A stretch of 64,000 bases of DNA, from NCBI RefSeq assembly GCF_002007605.1, contig NZ_CP019799.1:1426001-1490000 (forward strand). Direction: 5' to 3'. The position numbers and the translations under genes are program-made. The notes under the pieces are model-generated. The model saw nothing but the letters and a program-made list of their open reading frames with translations. It had not been told where the DNA came from and searched no databases. This DNA is from Cellvibrio sp. PSBB023. GTDB lineage: Bacteria > Pseudomonadota > Gammaproteobacteria > Pseudomonadales > Cellvibrionaceae. Positions 38,997 to 48,122 of this stretch are shown in pieces; position 1 is the stretch's first letter, and the number at the start of each line of letters is the position of its first letter.

Positions 38997-39390
38997 CTGG
39001 TCTCGATTTTCCTTATGTACACAAAAGGCATTTGGATTCTGCACTGCAAAAAATGCAAAGAATTACCCACAAGGCTACCATAGCAAATATTTCATAAGAT
39101 GCTGATGGCAAGCACGACCTGCTCATTTATTAACCTACATTTTGGCCATTTAGCTACCAACATATCCGATAGCAACAGCATCTGGAGGATATATCTCCCT
39201 AAATTAGGGGTAAATTGAGGATTAATGAAATAGCACTGGTTTATTTTTAAAACAAATAAACTAAACATCCCAAACATTAGCCAATAACCAGAGTATTTGT
39301 CTTTATTTATTAGCTTAATTAAAAAAAGCATCCCACTTTTTGACCATCCTTCGGTAGAATGGCCTACGAATTATGAATTTCCAGGAAGCC
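38997..39390. promoter_or_regulatory. A/T-rich intergenic region upstream of DAHP synthase
   Basis: About 390 bases separate the divergent patatin and DAHP synthase genes, with the stretch from about 39100 to 39350 clearly richer in A/T than its surroundings. It holds an 8-bp palindrome (39239-39261). A 79-codon minus-strand frame (39092-39331) has no recognisable features and is not called. No promoter could be fixed. Confidence 0.45.
39239..39261. repeat. inverted repeat GTTTATTT-N7-AAATAAAC
   Basis: Perfect 8-bp arms (39239-39246 and 39254-39261) lie about 130 bases before the DAHP synthase start. It could be an operator or an A/T-rich hairpin. It does not match the TyrR box (TGTAAA-N6-TTTACA). 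Confidence 0.4.
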
Positions 39391-40473
39391 ATGACCATGC
39401 CCCAAACACAAGTTGATGACCTCAATGTGGTCTCACAAGAACTGCTGATTTCCCCAGCAGTGTTAAAACACAAAATTCCCCTGACAGAAAAAGCACGGGA
39501 TGTTGTTACCCAAGGCCGTGAGGTTGTACGCAATATCCTTGATCGCAAGGATCACCGCATTTTTGTCGTGATCGGCCCCTGCTCGATTCACGATGTAGCC
39601 GCCGCCAAAGATTACGCCCAGCGCCTGAAAAAATTAGCCGACGAAGTGAGTGACACTATTTATGTAGTGATGCGCGTCTATTTTGAAAAACCGCGCACCA
39701 CCGTGGGCTGGAAAGGCCTGATCAACGACCCCTACTTGGATGACTCCTTCAAGATTGAAGAAGGATTACACATTGGTCGACAACTGCTGCTGGACATCGC
39801 CGAGCTAGGCCTGCCAGCGGCAACAGAGGCACTGGACCCGATTTCGCCGCAATACTTGCACGACCTGATCAGTTGGTCTGCTATTGGTGCCCGCACCACA
39901 GAGTCACAGACGCACCGCGAAATGGCGAGTGGCCTCTCCTCTGCAGTAGGTTTCAAAAATGGTACCGATGGTGGTTTGACCGTAGCGATCAACGCGCTGC
40001 AGTCGGTCTCCAAGCCGCACCGCTTCCTGGGCATCAACACTGAAGGTCAGGTAGCCATTATCCACACGCGCGGCAACGGCTATGGCCATGTAGTACTGCG
40101 CGGAGGCAACGGCAAACCCAACTACGACTCCGTCAGCGTTGCGGCGTGCGAGCAAGAGCTGGCTAAAGCTAAAGTCGTTCCCAACATCATGGTCGATTGC
40201 AGCCACGCCAACTCAAACAAAAACCATGAACTGCAAACACTGGTTATGGAAAATGTTGCCAACCAAATTCTGGAGGGCAACAACTCGATTATCGGCCTGA
40301 TGGTGGAAAGTAATATTGGCGCGGGCAATCAAAATATTCCCGCCAATCTGTGCGACCTGAAATACGGTGTATCAGTTACTGATGCATGTATTGACTGGGA
40401 AACCACCGAAAACAGCCTGCGCAAAATGCGCGACACCATCAAAGAGGCACTGGTAAAAAGAGCGCAAGCCTGA
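39391..40473 (+). CDS. 3-deoxy-7-phosphoheptulonate (DAHP) synthase, class I
   Basis: This enzyme condenses phosphoenolpyruvate with erythrose-4-phosphate, the first step of the shikimate pathway. The class I (AroFGH) type is shown by IGPCSIHD, RVYFEKPRTTVGWKGLINDP, GARTTESQTHRE and MVDCSHANSNKN. The start is probably ATG at 39391 (MTMPQTQ), with AGGA four bases upstream, giving 360 residues. ATG at 39373 or 39397 are alternatives. Which isoform (Phe-, Tyr- or Trp-sensitive) cannot be read from the sequence, so I give no symbol. A terminator follows. Confidence 0.94.
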   Translation: MTMPQTQVDDLNVVSQELLISPAVLKHKIPLTEKARDVVTQGREVVRNILDRKDHRIFVVIGPCSIHDVAAAKDYAQRLKKLADEVSDTIYVVMRVYFEKPRTTVGWKGLINDPYLDDSFKIEEGLHIGRQLLLDIAELGLPAATEALDPISPQYLHDLISWSAIGARTTESQTHREMASGLSSAVGFKNGTDGGLTVAINALQSVSKPHRFLGINTEGQVAIIHTRGNGYGHVVLRGGNGKPNYDSVSVAACEQELAKAKVVPNIMVDCSHANSNKNHELQTLVMENVANQILEGNNSIIGLMVESNIGAGNQNIPANLCDLKYGVSVTDACIDWETTENSLRKMRDTIKEALVKRAQA

Positions 40474-40490
40474 TTACTGGAAGCCTCCCG

Positions 40491-40518
40491 AAAAGCGGTC
40501 ATTTGTGGCCGCTTTTTT
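40491..40518 (+). terminator. terminator after DAHP synthase
   Basis: An 8-bp stem (AAAAGCGG and CCGCTTTT) with a ten-base loop is followed by a T run, 18 bases after the stop codon. Confidence 0.85.
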
Positions 40519-40690
40519 GTTTATAGGATCTCTGTATGAGCGTTAGCTCACTCACAGATTGTTAAATTTACCGACACAAAATCAAGCACTTCTCTGGCCT
40601 TTTCACTGACTGACTGTTAGATTCCCCACTCAATGACTATTGGGATCAGCCTCCTCCCACGCAAATCCGCGTCACCATGAAGAGTTTATT

Positions 40691-41101
40691 ATGGCATCCA
40701 GTCACCCCCTAAAAACACCAATCACCAAACCCGACCAGTCTCTTACCTCCGCTGGAAGCTCTGCCGTGGTGAAAGCAGTGGCAATGGGTGAGTTGGTATT
40801 GAGTGTTAGTACTATGCTGGGTTGCGATTATATTTTTGTCAGCCATATTGGCCCTCATGCACTACTGAGCCAGCAACATTTGCACCGGACAATACGTGAG
40901 CTACTGGACATGTTAGACACCTCGCCCCGGCAAAGCTTGATTGTCAGCGCGGATGAACGGCTCGATGGACAGCTCAGTTTCACGCGTTACGACTATATTT
41001 GGGAAAATCGCAAAGTAGTTCGGGTAAGCCCCACCCTCATCAGCAATCAGGAACAAATCGATTTCATGCAGATGATGTTTGATTGCAGCTCTACCTGCTA
41101 A
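40691..41101 (+). CDS. hypothetical protein
   Basis: I do not recognise this 136-residue protein. The start MASSHPLKT is favoured by AAGAG seven bases before the ATG; the frame is open back to 40640 but that part is poor. It is predicted to be soluble: a polar Ser/Pro/Thr-rich first 30 residues, then VVKAVAMGELVLSVSTMLG, a charged helical stretch with histidines (HLHRTIRELLDML), and a C-terminus with two cysteines (DCSSTC). No signal peptide or membrane helix is clear. It sits alone between the DAHP synthase terminator and a solute-binding protein gene 207 bases downstream. Codon use looks like its neighbours. Confidence 0.6.
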   Translation: MASSHPLKTPITKPDQSLTSAGSSAVVKAVAMGELVLSVSTMLGCDYIFVSHIGPHALLSQQHLHRTIRELLDMLDTSPRQSLIVSADERLDGQLSFTRYDYIWENRKVVRVSPTLISNQEQIDFMQMMFDCSSTC

Positions 41102-41308
41102 ACAACTCTTACCGTTTCTTAAGTAGCACCCCTCGACTCCATAGCCTAAACTCAAGCACATCACTATAAACAGGTACGATAGAGACCTGTATTCATCGGC
41201 AATTATCCGGTCAAGCTGTTGCACAATGGTTCTGTGAATTGAACCGGCACAATGCTGGCTGCGCGTTACTGCGCGCTATAATCAGTCAACTCTTGACGAG
41301 TAGTTTTT

Positions 41309-42241
41309 ATGCCCAACACCATCCGTAAAATGGCCTGCCTGTTTTTAGGCCTTTTTGTCTTGCTCGCCATACCCTCACAGGCTTTTGCCAAACAGAAGAC
41401 GGTTATCACCAACATGAAGTCCAATGTGCAAACCGACTACATGAACGGCTTGCTAAAACTGGCGCTATCTTATTCAACAACAGACTATGTTTATAGCTCT
41501 ACGCCTGAGGTTTACTCACGACCACGGGTAATGGAGTCGGTAAAATCAGGCAGTATTTCCGTTATGTGGGGCGGCACATCGGAAGAAATGGAGCAGGATT
41601 TCATTCCCGTCAGAATTGACGCCTACCGGGGGCTGATGAATCACCGCCTCTTTTTTATCCGCCAAGGTGATCAAGCACGCTTCGACAATATCAATACACT
41701 CGAAGACCTTAAAACGATAAAGCTAGGCCAAGGGCGCAGTTGGCAAGATGCCTCTATTTTGGAAAGTGCCGGCCTTGATGTTGTTAAAGCCACCAAAAAA
41801 CCCAGCCTTTACTACATGCTGGATGGTGGGCGTTTTGACGCATTCCCCCGCGGCGCTAACGAAGTTTGGACTGAGCTCAGCGCCTTTCCTGATTTGCCGC
41901 TAACTGTAGAAAAACGGCTGGTACTGATTTATCCGCTACCGACCTATTTTTTTGTAACACCTAAAGATCCGGAATTGGCCAAAGATATAGAAGACGGACT
42001 TGAAGCCGCCATCAAAGATGGCGCCTTTGATAAATATTTTTACAGCAGCCCGGAAGTTCAAGAGGCATTGCAAAAAGCAGATCTACCCAACCGTCGAGCC
42101 ATACGCATTAACAACCCCTACCTACCTAAAGCAACACCCTTGGACAGGAAGGAACTATGGCTGGATTTAACACGCAACACCCCTGCCAATATCATAACTG
42201 AGGAGAATAGCACGGAAGATTCGCCTCCCTCCGACGAATAA
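41309..42241 (+). CDS. periplasmic solute-binding protein, family 3-like, stand-alone
   Basis: The 310-residue protein has a signal peptide ending QAFA (about residue 27). The remainder has the two-lobed pattern of an extracellular amino-acid-type binding protein (SBP_bac_3): YRGLMNHRLFFIRQGDQARFDNI, LEDLKTIKLGQGRSW and late LIYPLPTYFFVTPKDPELAKDIEDGLEAA (shown in parts). The C-terminal 25 residues are acidic and Ser/Pro rich. No permease or ATPase gene is adjacent, so it may serve a distant transporter or a sensory system. A TATAAT lies at 41277-41282, about 27 bases upstream, with no good -35 box. The ligand cannot be predicted. Confidence 0.8.
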   Translation: MPNTIRKMACLFLGLFVLLAIPSQAFAKQKTVITNMKSNVQTDYMNGLLKLALSYSTTDYVYSSTPEVYSRPRVMESVKSGSISVMWGGTSEEMEQDFIPVRIDAYRGLMNHRLFFIRQGDQARFDNINTLEDLKTIKLGQGRSWQDASILESAGLDVVKATKKPSLYYMLDGGRFDAFPRGANEVWTELSAFPDLPLTVEKRLVLIYPLPTYFFVTPKDPELAKDIEDGLEAAIKDGAFDKYFYSSPEVQEALQKADLPNRRAIRINNPYLPKATPLDRKELWLDLTRNTPANIITEENSTEDSPPSDE

Positions 42242-42313
42242 TGGACGGGGGCAGCAACAAGCCTTGCCCCTGTAAAAAGAAACTTTTCCGCAAAAACAGA
42301 CTCACATTAACTG

Positions 42314-42346
42314 TCAGCACCGCGTCGTTTACGGTGCTGATACTGC
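42314..42346 (+). terminator. probable terminator after the solute-binding protein gene
   Basis: Arms TCAGCACCG (42314-42322) and CGGTGCTGA (42332-42340) pair perfectly over a nine-base loop, followed by TACTGCTTTT. It is a fair but not ideal terminator. Confidence 0.6.
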
Positions 42347-42452
42347 TTTTACTCCCCCATTTCCGCTATTATGAGAGAAATAAGGGGTTATCCCCCTCTA
42401 CTTGGCCCCGCTACTTTCGCTTGCGTGTTTTTGACCTTTTGAGAAGCTCTTT

Positions 42453-44564
42453 ATGCAAATTGCTGTTGTAAGATCGCTAAAATTTACGCTATTCAGTCTT
42501 TTGATAAGCCTTGCCCTGCCGGGGTTGGCAACTGTTGCAGAGCTCAAACCTACCGCCGAGCAAAGTAAAGCCGTTGTTGATCTGGTAGAAAAACTCAACA
42601 AAGAACACTATCGCGATCAGGAATTCAATGATGCCCTGTCGTCGCGCTATTTTGATGAGTACCTGAAATCACTGGACAGCGCCAAGAATTTTTTCTTGCA
42701 AACCGATGTTGCCGAGTTTGAAAAATACCGCAAGACCTTTGATGATGACTACAAAAAGGGGCAACTGGACAATAGCTTTGCCATCTACAATCGCTTCAAC
42801 AAGCGCATGGTGGAGCGGCTGGAAAAAGTGATTAAAACGCTGGATGATCCCAATACAAAATTTGATTTTGACGTTGAAGAATCCATCGTGATCGACCGCG
42901 AAAAAGCAATTTGGCCAGCCAACGCTGCCGAGGCGGATAAACTTTGGCATCAATACCTGAAATCCAATTTACTCAACTCCATGCTCTCCGACAAAACATT
43001 GGAAGAGAGTAAAACAACCTTACGCAAGCGCTACGCTAACCAATTGCGTCGCCTGAAGCAGCAAACACCAGAAGAAGCATTCAGTGTAATGATGAATTCA
43101 CTCACCACACTGTATGATCCCCATACCAATTATTTATCCCCGGAAAATGCCGAGAACTTTGATATCAGCATGTCGCTTGAGCTTCAGGGTATTGGCGCCG
43201 TACTGCAGAGCGATGAAGACTACACCAAGGTCAGCAGCTTGGTGGTTGGCGGCCCCGCACAAAAACAAGGTCAACTCAAACCAAACGATAAAATTGTCTC
43301 TATCGCACAAGGTGCTGATGGCGAATTTGTCGATGTAGTTGGTTGGCGGCTGGATGAAGTAGTGAAATTAATTCGCGGCCCGAAAGGCACCATTGTGCGC
43401 CTGGAAGTTATGCCGGCAGATCCAACAGCGACGGCCAATAAGCAAATCACCATCAAACGCGAAACCGTCAAACTGGAAGATCAAGCAGCCAAGAAAGCGG
43501 TATTTGAAATTAAAAATGGTGATTCCACCTTTAAGCTGGGTGTTATTGACATTCCAACTTTTTATATGAATTTTGAGGCCTATCAAAAAGGCGACCCGAA
43601 TTACAAAAGCACCACACGCGACGTGTACAACCTGTTGAACGAATTAAACAAAGAGAAAGTTGACGGCATTATTATCGACCTGCGTGACAATGGTGGCGGC
43701 TCGCTGCCAGAGGCAGCCATGCTCACTGATTTGTTTGTTGACCCGGGCCCTGTTGTACAGATTCGTCAGAGTGACGATACAGTATCGCGCAACTATCGCG
43801 CCTATCAGCCAGCAGTATACCGTGCGCCCATTGCCGTATTAATTAACCGCTTAAGTGCATCGGCATCGGAAATTTTTGCGGGTGCTATTCAGGATTATGG
43901 CCGTGGCATAGTGATTGGCTCAACGACCTTTGGTAAAGGCTCAGTGCAAAATCTGGTTGATTTAAAACATGGCCGCCTGAAAATTACCGAAGCCAAGTTT
44001 TACCGCATCTCCGGCGATAGTACCCAGCACCGCGGTGTCATTCCCGATGTGAAATTACCCAGCTTGTTAGACCCGGATCAAATTGGTGAAAGCAGCTACG
44101 ATAACGCCCTGCCTTGGGATCGGATCCACCCTGCTCCACACCAAAATTATTACAACATCAGCAAATATTTGCCGCGCATTGAGACTGCCCATCAAGAACG
44201 CCTGGCACATGACCCTGACTTTATTTACCTGAACAAGCAGAGTGAAATATTCAAAGAAGCCTCAGATAAAAAAGAAGTTTCACTGCGCTTGGAGACACGT
44301 AAAGAAGAGCAGAAACAACTTGAAGCACGCATGCTGAAAATGGAAAACGAGTTGCGCACTGCAAAAGGTGAAAAACCTTATGCTGATTATGCGGCCTTGA
44401 AAAAAGCCAAAGGCGGTGATGAATCAGAGGAAGAGCCTGAACAAGAAAAGAGCAAAGAGATCAACCCAAAAGAAGATCCTTATCTCATGGAAGCAGGCCA
44501 TATCCTCGCTGACTTTATTGGTCAAATTAAGCATCCAGAAACCAAAGTCGCACAACAACAGTAA
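42453..44564 (+). CDS. prc: tail-specific (C-terminal processing) protease
   Basis: Prc/Tsp is a periplasmic serine-lysine protease that trims or degrades proteins from the C-terminus, including lipoproteins and peptidoglycan hydrolases. The 703 residues comprise a signal peptide (about 1-29), a long N-terminal helical domain, a PDZ domain (about 230-320, with LQGIGAVL and GGPAQKQGQLKPND), and the S41 catalytic domain. The catalytic pair is Ser470 in SASASEIFAG and Lys495 in TFGKGSVQ, 25 residues apart as in the family. The C-terminal DUF3340-type region ends in a charged tail. It is followed by a terminator and xthA. Confidence 0.96.
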   Translation: MQIAVVRSLKFTLFSLLISLALPGLATVAELKPTAEQSKAVVDLVEKLNKEHYRDQEFNDALSSRYFDEYLKSLDSAKNFFLQTDVAEFEKYRKTFDDDYKKGQLDNSFAIYNRFNKRMVERLEKVIKTLDDPNTKFDFDVEESIVIDREKAIWPANAAEADKLWHQYLKSNLLNSMLSDKTLEESKTTLRKRYANQLRRLKQQTPEEAFSVMMNSLTTLYDPHTNYLSPENAENFDISMSLELQGIGAVLQSDEDYTKVSSLVVGGPAQKQGQLKPNDKIVSIAQGADGEFVDVVGWRLDEVVKLIRGPKGTIVRLEVMPADPTATANKQITIKRETVKLEDQAAKKAVFEIKNGDSTFKLGVIDIPTFYMNFEAYQKGDPNYKSTTRDVYNLLNELNKEKVDGIIIDLRDNGGGSLPEAAMLTDLFVDPGPVVQIRQSDDTVSRNYRAYQPAVYRAPIAVLINRLSASASEIFAGAIQDYGRGIVIGSTTFGKGSVQNLVDLKHGRLKITEAKFYRISGDSTQHRGVIPDVKLPSLLDPDQIGESSYDNALPWDRIHPAPHQNYYNISKYLPRIETAHQERLAHDPDFIYLNKQSEIFKEASDKKEVSLRLETRKEEQKQLEARMLKMENELRTAKGEKPYADYAALKKAKGGDESEEEPEQEKSKEINPKEDPYLMEAGHILADFIGQIKHPETKVAQQQ

Positions 44565-44583
44565 CTATTCTTTTTTAACCCTC

Positions 44584-44617
44584 AAAACACCCGGGCATTT
44601 ATGTCCGGGTGTTTTTT
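44584..44617 (+). terminator. prc terminator
   Basis: An 11-bp stem (AAAACACCCGG and complement) with a ten-base loop is followed by seven T residues. It lies just before xthA, whose start codon is only 17 bases beyond. Confidence 0.9.
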
Positions 44618-44633
44618 TACAATGAGCATAGCT

Positions 44634-45446
44634 ATGAAAGCCATATCATTTAACGTCAACAGTATTCGTATGCGCTTGCATCAGTTGGAAGCGGTTATTG
44701 CAAAACACTCGCCTGATTTTATTGGTTTGCAAGAAACCAAAGTCAACGATCCGGATTTCCCGCTGGAAACCATTCGGGGTTATGGTTATCACGTAGAATA
44801 TTTTGGCCAAAAAACTCACTATGGCGTTGCAATACTGTCCAAGTATCCCTTTAAAAAAGTGATTAAAGGTTTCCCGAGCGATGATGAAAATGCACAGCGT
44901 CGCTTCATTGGCGGTGTGTTTGATACACCCGTCGGGGAAATCACCTTGCTGAACGGTTATTTTCCCCAGGGGGAGAGCCGCGATCACGCCGTAAAATTCC
45001 CGGCCAAGCGCAAATTTTATGCTGACCTCATCGACTATTTAAAAAACTATGAAACGCCGGACAAAAAAATTATTGTGATGGGCGATATGAATATTTCCCA
45101 TCAGGATATTGATATAGGGATTGGTGAAGTGAACCGCAAACGCTGGCTAAAAACCGGCAAATGCAGTTTCCTGCCGGAAGAGCGTGAGTGGTTAAATGAA
45201 TTATTAGCCTGGGGCCTTAAGGACAGTTTTCGCGAGCACAACCCTGAGCTTAGCGACTTATTCAGTTGGTTTGATTATCGCAGCGGCGGTTTTGAGGATG
45301 ACCCCAAGCGCGGCCTGCGCATCGATTTGATTCTGATGACCCAAAGCCTTCTGGAAAAATGTGGTGCCAGTGGAATTGATTATGATGTCCGCGCTATGGA
45401 TAAGCCTTCGGACCACTGCCCTGTTTGGGTCGAGCTACAACACTAA
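44634..45446 (+). CDS. xthA: exodeoxyribonuclease III
   Basis: XthA is the Mg2+-dependent AP endonuclease and 3'-5' exonuclease of base-excision repair. I place the start at [14 protein letters not shown], which matches the family and gives 270 residues (E. coli 268). The upstream frame to 44601 runs through the prc terminator. Catalytic segments are LQETKV (metal Glu), [13 protein letters not shown] (Asp/Asn pair), RIDLIL and SDHCPVW (His). The start sits 17 bases after the prc terminator, so a promoter would have to lie inside or before that hairpin. Confidence 0.95.
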   Translation: MKAISFNVNSIRMRLHQLEAVIAKHSPDFIGLQETKVNDPDFPLETIRGYGYHVEYFGQKTHYGVAILSKYPFKKVIKGFPSDDENAQRRFIGGVFDTPVGEITLLNGYFPQGESRDHAVKFPAKRKFYADLIDYLKNYETPDKKIIVMGDMNISHQDIDIGIGEVNRKRWLKTGKCSFLPEEREWLNELLAWGLKDSFREHNPELSDLFSWFDYRSGGFEDDPKRGLRIDLILMTQSLLEKCGASGIDYDVRAMDKPSDHCPVWVELQH

Positions 45447-45464
45447 CAGCGCAGGTATAAGGAA

Positions 45465-45480
45465 GTGGGATTATTCCCAC
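45465..45480. terminator. short hairpin between xthA and LysR remnant
   Basis: A six-bp stem GTGGGA/TCCCAC with a TTAT loop lies between the convergent ends. There is no clear T run, so it is a weak terminator candidate. Confidence 0.35.
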
Positions 45481-45483
45481 GCC

Positions 45484-46427
45484 CTATAACTCCGTGCAAT
45501 TGCTGCACAATTTAGGCAAGTGCAGTTTCAAAATCTCCGCCAACTTGCGCGTTGCAGGCCCGGCAAAATCGCGGTCTGCAAACGTCAGGTAAGTCGTCAC
45601 CTCGCGTACTGCACCAATCTCTACGGGTAAATATTTCAAGCGTCCGCTCACAATATCTTCATGGGTATAGGCGTCGGGTATCCAGGCATAACCCAAACCC
45701 TGCCGAATAGCGTCAAGCGAGGTTTTTATGTGACTCACAGTCCAACGCTGGTCCGCCTCCTGCCAGCCTTCGGTCCGGCGACGGTACTGCCCTGAATCGC
45801 GCACAATAATTTGCCGATACTGGCGCATATCCTCGTAATTAATTGCGCGCCCCAAGTGTTGCAAAGGGTGATCCGGGCTGGACACACCGTGCATTACCAC
45901 CGTGACCAACTTTTCCCCATAAACCCGGTGGGCACACGCCCGCCAATCGCCAAATCCACCTGGCGCTGCAGCAGCGCATCCTCCGTTCCGCTCAGCACAG
46001 ACTCAAATACCTCAACACGGGTGTCGGGAAAGTCCTGTGCAAAAATAGCCAAGCACTGCAGCACCACGGCGGGAGGGATAATGATATCTGCCGCAATTTT
46101 CACCAGCGGCTCCACCTGTACCGACAAGCAGCCCGCCGACTTTTCCAAGCGCTCAGCCTGCTCCAGTAATTGTTTTGCCCGGCGATAAAGCAGCTCACCC
46201 GCTGCCGAGGCAACGGCTTTGCGCCCCTGTAACTGGAACACCTTGACCCCCAGCGCCAGTTCCAGTTGTGATATTGCATAGGAAACGGCGGACTGACTCT
46301 TATTGAGCAGCTCGGCCGCTTTGGCGTAACCACCCGCATCAATCACTGCCAGGAGTGCGCGCCATTGCTCCAGCGTGACCTTATTCTCCGTACTTACCAG
46401 TCGTGTTGGGGTTTGATCTTGCGTCAT
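45484..46427 (-). pseudogene. LysR family regulator interrupted by a one-base frameshift
   Basis: Two frames make one LysR protein. The first (46427 to 45894) gives the HTH half with YAKAAELLNKSQSAVSYAISQ, running through DLAIGGRVPTGFMG and then going off-frame to a stop. The second (to 45484) continues with VTVVMHGVSSPDHPLQHLGR to the end of the effector domain. Adding one G to the GGGG run (CCCC at plus-strand 45915-45918) restores GEKLVTVV and a protein of about 310 residues. It is either a recent inactivation, a sequencing error in a homopolymer, or slippage. It is divergent from azoR-pirin and is their likely regulator. Confidence 0.85.
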
Positions 46428-46564
46428 AGGGCTTTACTCACTGGGATAATCAGAACCAATTAAATAATTAGATCATATACCACCAAATATCCCTATTTAT
46501 CATTCGCTCGTCAAATCATTAAATGGACACATGGCAATCAAGCCACCTTAACGAGGAAAACGAC
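46428..46564. promoter_or_regulatory. divergent region between LysR remnant and azoreductase
   Basis: This 137-base A/T-rich spacer must hold the promoters of both genes. It contains AATTAAATAATTAGATCATAT and similar A/T tracts (shown in part), but I cannot single out a T-N11-A palindrome or promoter boxes with confidence. Confidence 0.35.
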
Positions 46565-47164
46565 ATGGCAACGCTCTTACAGATTAATAGCAGTTTATTT
46601 GGTGATAACGGCAACTCCAGCCAACTTTCCCAAGAGTTTGTACAACACTGGAAAACACAACACCCGGACGGCAAGGTCGTGGTTCGCGATTTCGCCAAAG
46701 AAACAGTTCCACACCTGGATGCTGCACGGGTACAGGCTTTGTTTACCCCTGAAGCAGACCGCACTGCTGAACAGCAAGCCGTTGTGGATTACTCCGACCG
46801 GATAATTGCCGAAATTCAAGCCGCAGATGCCATCGTTATTGGCGTACCGCTTTATAATTTCGGCGTACCCTCAACACTGAAGGCCTATTTCGATCACATT
46901 GCCCGCGCTGGTGTGACTTTCAAATACACAGAAACTGGCCCTGTTGGCCTGCTGAATGACAAACCTGTGTACATTATTGCTGCGCGCGGCGGTGTTCACA
47001 AAGGTCAACCCAGCGATACCCAGAGCCAGTTCCTGACAAACTTCCTGAGTTTTGTGGGCTTGAAAGATGTTCGCTTTATCTACGCAGAAGGCCTGAACAT
47101 GGGCCAAAAAGATCAAGCTTTTGCAGATGCCAAAGCAGCGATTACCGAAGGGGTTGCGGCGTAA
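46565..47164 (+). CDS. azoR: FMN-dependent NADH-azoreductase / quinone reductase
   Basis: AzoR-type flavodoxin-fold enzymes reduce quinones and azo compounds by two electrons using NADH, protecting against thiol and quinone stress. The 199 residues begin MATLLQINSSLF, with FMN-phosphate-binding SSLFGDNGNSSQLS, then PLYNFGVPSTLKAYFDHI and ARGGVH, all typical of AzoR. GAGGAAAACGAC precedes the ATG. The pirin gene follows after 40 bases, and a LysR regulator, now frameshifted, is divergent. This trio is common in proteobacteria. The natural substrate is not known. Confidence 0.92.
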   Translation: MATLLQINSSLFGDNGNSSQLSQEFVQHWKTQHPDGKVVVRDFAKETVPHLDAARVQALFTPEADRTAEQQAVVDYSDRIIAEIQAADAIVIGVPLYNFGVPSTLKAYFDHIARAGVTFKYTETGPVGLLNDKPVYIIAARGGVHKGQPSDTQSQFLTNFLSFVGLKDVRFIYAEGLNMGQKDQAFADAKAAITEGVAA

Positions 47165-47204
47165 GCCGCCTCCTCCTCGGCCTAACCTAGCGAGGAGACA
47201 CACT

Positions 47205-48056
47205 ATGCAACGCCAGTTACAACAAATCCTTCAAGGTCGCGAAACCAGCGATGGTGCTGGTGTACGCATCAAACGCAGCCTCGGCCAACATCAGCACGCG
47301 CGTTTTGATCCATTCCTGATGCTGGATGAATTTGGCAGCAACAGTGCCAATGATTACATCGCCGGTTTTCCATCTCATCCCCATCGCGGCTTTGAAACTG
47401 TGACCTATATGCTCGAAGGTCACATGCTGCATGAAGATCACATGGGTAACAAAGGCCATTTGCGCAATGGTGATGTACAGTGGATGACTGCCGGGCGCGG
47501 TATTATTCATTCGGAAATGCCGCAACAAGAGCACGGCATGATGCGCGGTTTCCAGCTCTGGTTAAATTTACCTGCCGCTGAAAAAATGAAGCCTGCACAT
47601 TATCGTGATATACCTGCTGCCGATATTCCGCAGGCCGATTTACCTGGCGGCGGACGCATTAAGGTGATTGCAAACACAGCGGTAATTAATGACAAAATCG
47701 TCAGCGGCCCTATTCAGGGATTAACAACCGAAGCGATTTATTGGGATGTGCATCTGCCGCAGCACGCTGGCTTCAACCACGCCATTCCCAGCGATCACAA
47801 TACCTTTGTTTATGTTTATGAAGGCGATGTAGCAATTGGTGAAGACAAACGCAAATTAACACAGGGCAATGCAGGTTTACTCAGCAAAGGCGATGAAATT
47901 AACTTGGTCGCACTGAGTGAAGACACCCGCTTCCTGGTAATTTCCGGTAAGCCAATCAAAGAACCCATTGTGCAATATGGCCCTTTTGTTATGAACACAA
48001 CGGATGAAATTGAGCAGGCAATCCTGGATTATCGCGCAGGCACTTTAGCAAGCTAA
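47205..48056 (+). CDS. pirin family protein
   Basis: This is a bicupin metal-binding protein of the pirin family, several of which act as quercetin 2,3-dioxygenases. The 283 residues start MQRQLQQILQGRE, with GAGGAGA six bases upstream. The N-terminal cupin carries the metal-site histidines in FPSHPHRGFETVTYMLEG and HSEMPQQEHG. The C-terminal cupin lacks a clear metal set, as usual. It forms a likely operon with azoR, which suggests a shared role in electrophile or quinone stress. That role is inferred. Confidence 0.92.
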   Translation: MQRQLQQILQGRETSDGAGVRIKRSLGQHQHARFDPFLMLDEFGSNSANDYIAGFPSHPHRGFETVTYMLEGHMLHEDHMGNKGHLRNGDVQWMTAGRGIIHSEMPQQEHGMMRGFQLWLNLPAAEKMKPAHYRDIPAADIPQADLPGGGRIKVIANTAVINDKIVSGPIQGLTTEAIYWDVHLPQHAGFNHAIPSDHNTFVYVYEGDVAIGEDKRKLTQGNAGLLSKGDEINLVALSEDTRFLVISGKPIKEPIVQYGPFVMNTTDEIEQAILDYRAGTLAS

Positions 48057-48061
48057 GCACC

Positions 48062-48095
48062 AGGCGCAGTGCAACAACATGGTTGTGCTGCGCCT
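48062..48095. terminator. hairpin between pirin and the convergent gene
   Basis: AGGCGCAG (48062-48069) pairs with CTGCGCCT (48088-48095), with an inner CAAC/GTTG pairing. The T run is poor, so termination strength is uncertain. Confidence 0.5.
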
Positions 48096-48122
48096 AGCGG
48101 CTATTTGATGATCCACAAAAAT

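Noticed and set aside
39092..39331. Open frame of 79 codons on the minus strand in the A/T-rich gap
   Set aside because: The frame looks hydrophobic only because the DNA is A/T rich; no signal, family or ribosome-binding site was found.
41254..41282. Possible sigma-54 promoter before the solute-binding protein
   Set aside because: The GG and GC elements are not ten bases apart; only a TATAAT remains and it lacks a -35 box.
42241..42471. Open frame of 76 codons starting on the solute-binding protein stop (TAATG)
   Set aside because: There is no ribosome-binding site, a terminator-like hairpin lies inside it, and it runs into the prc start.
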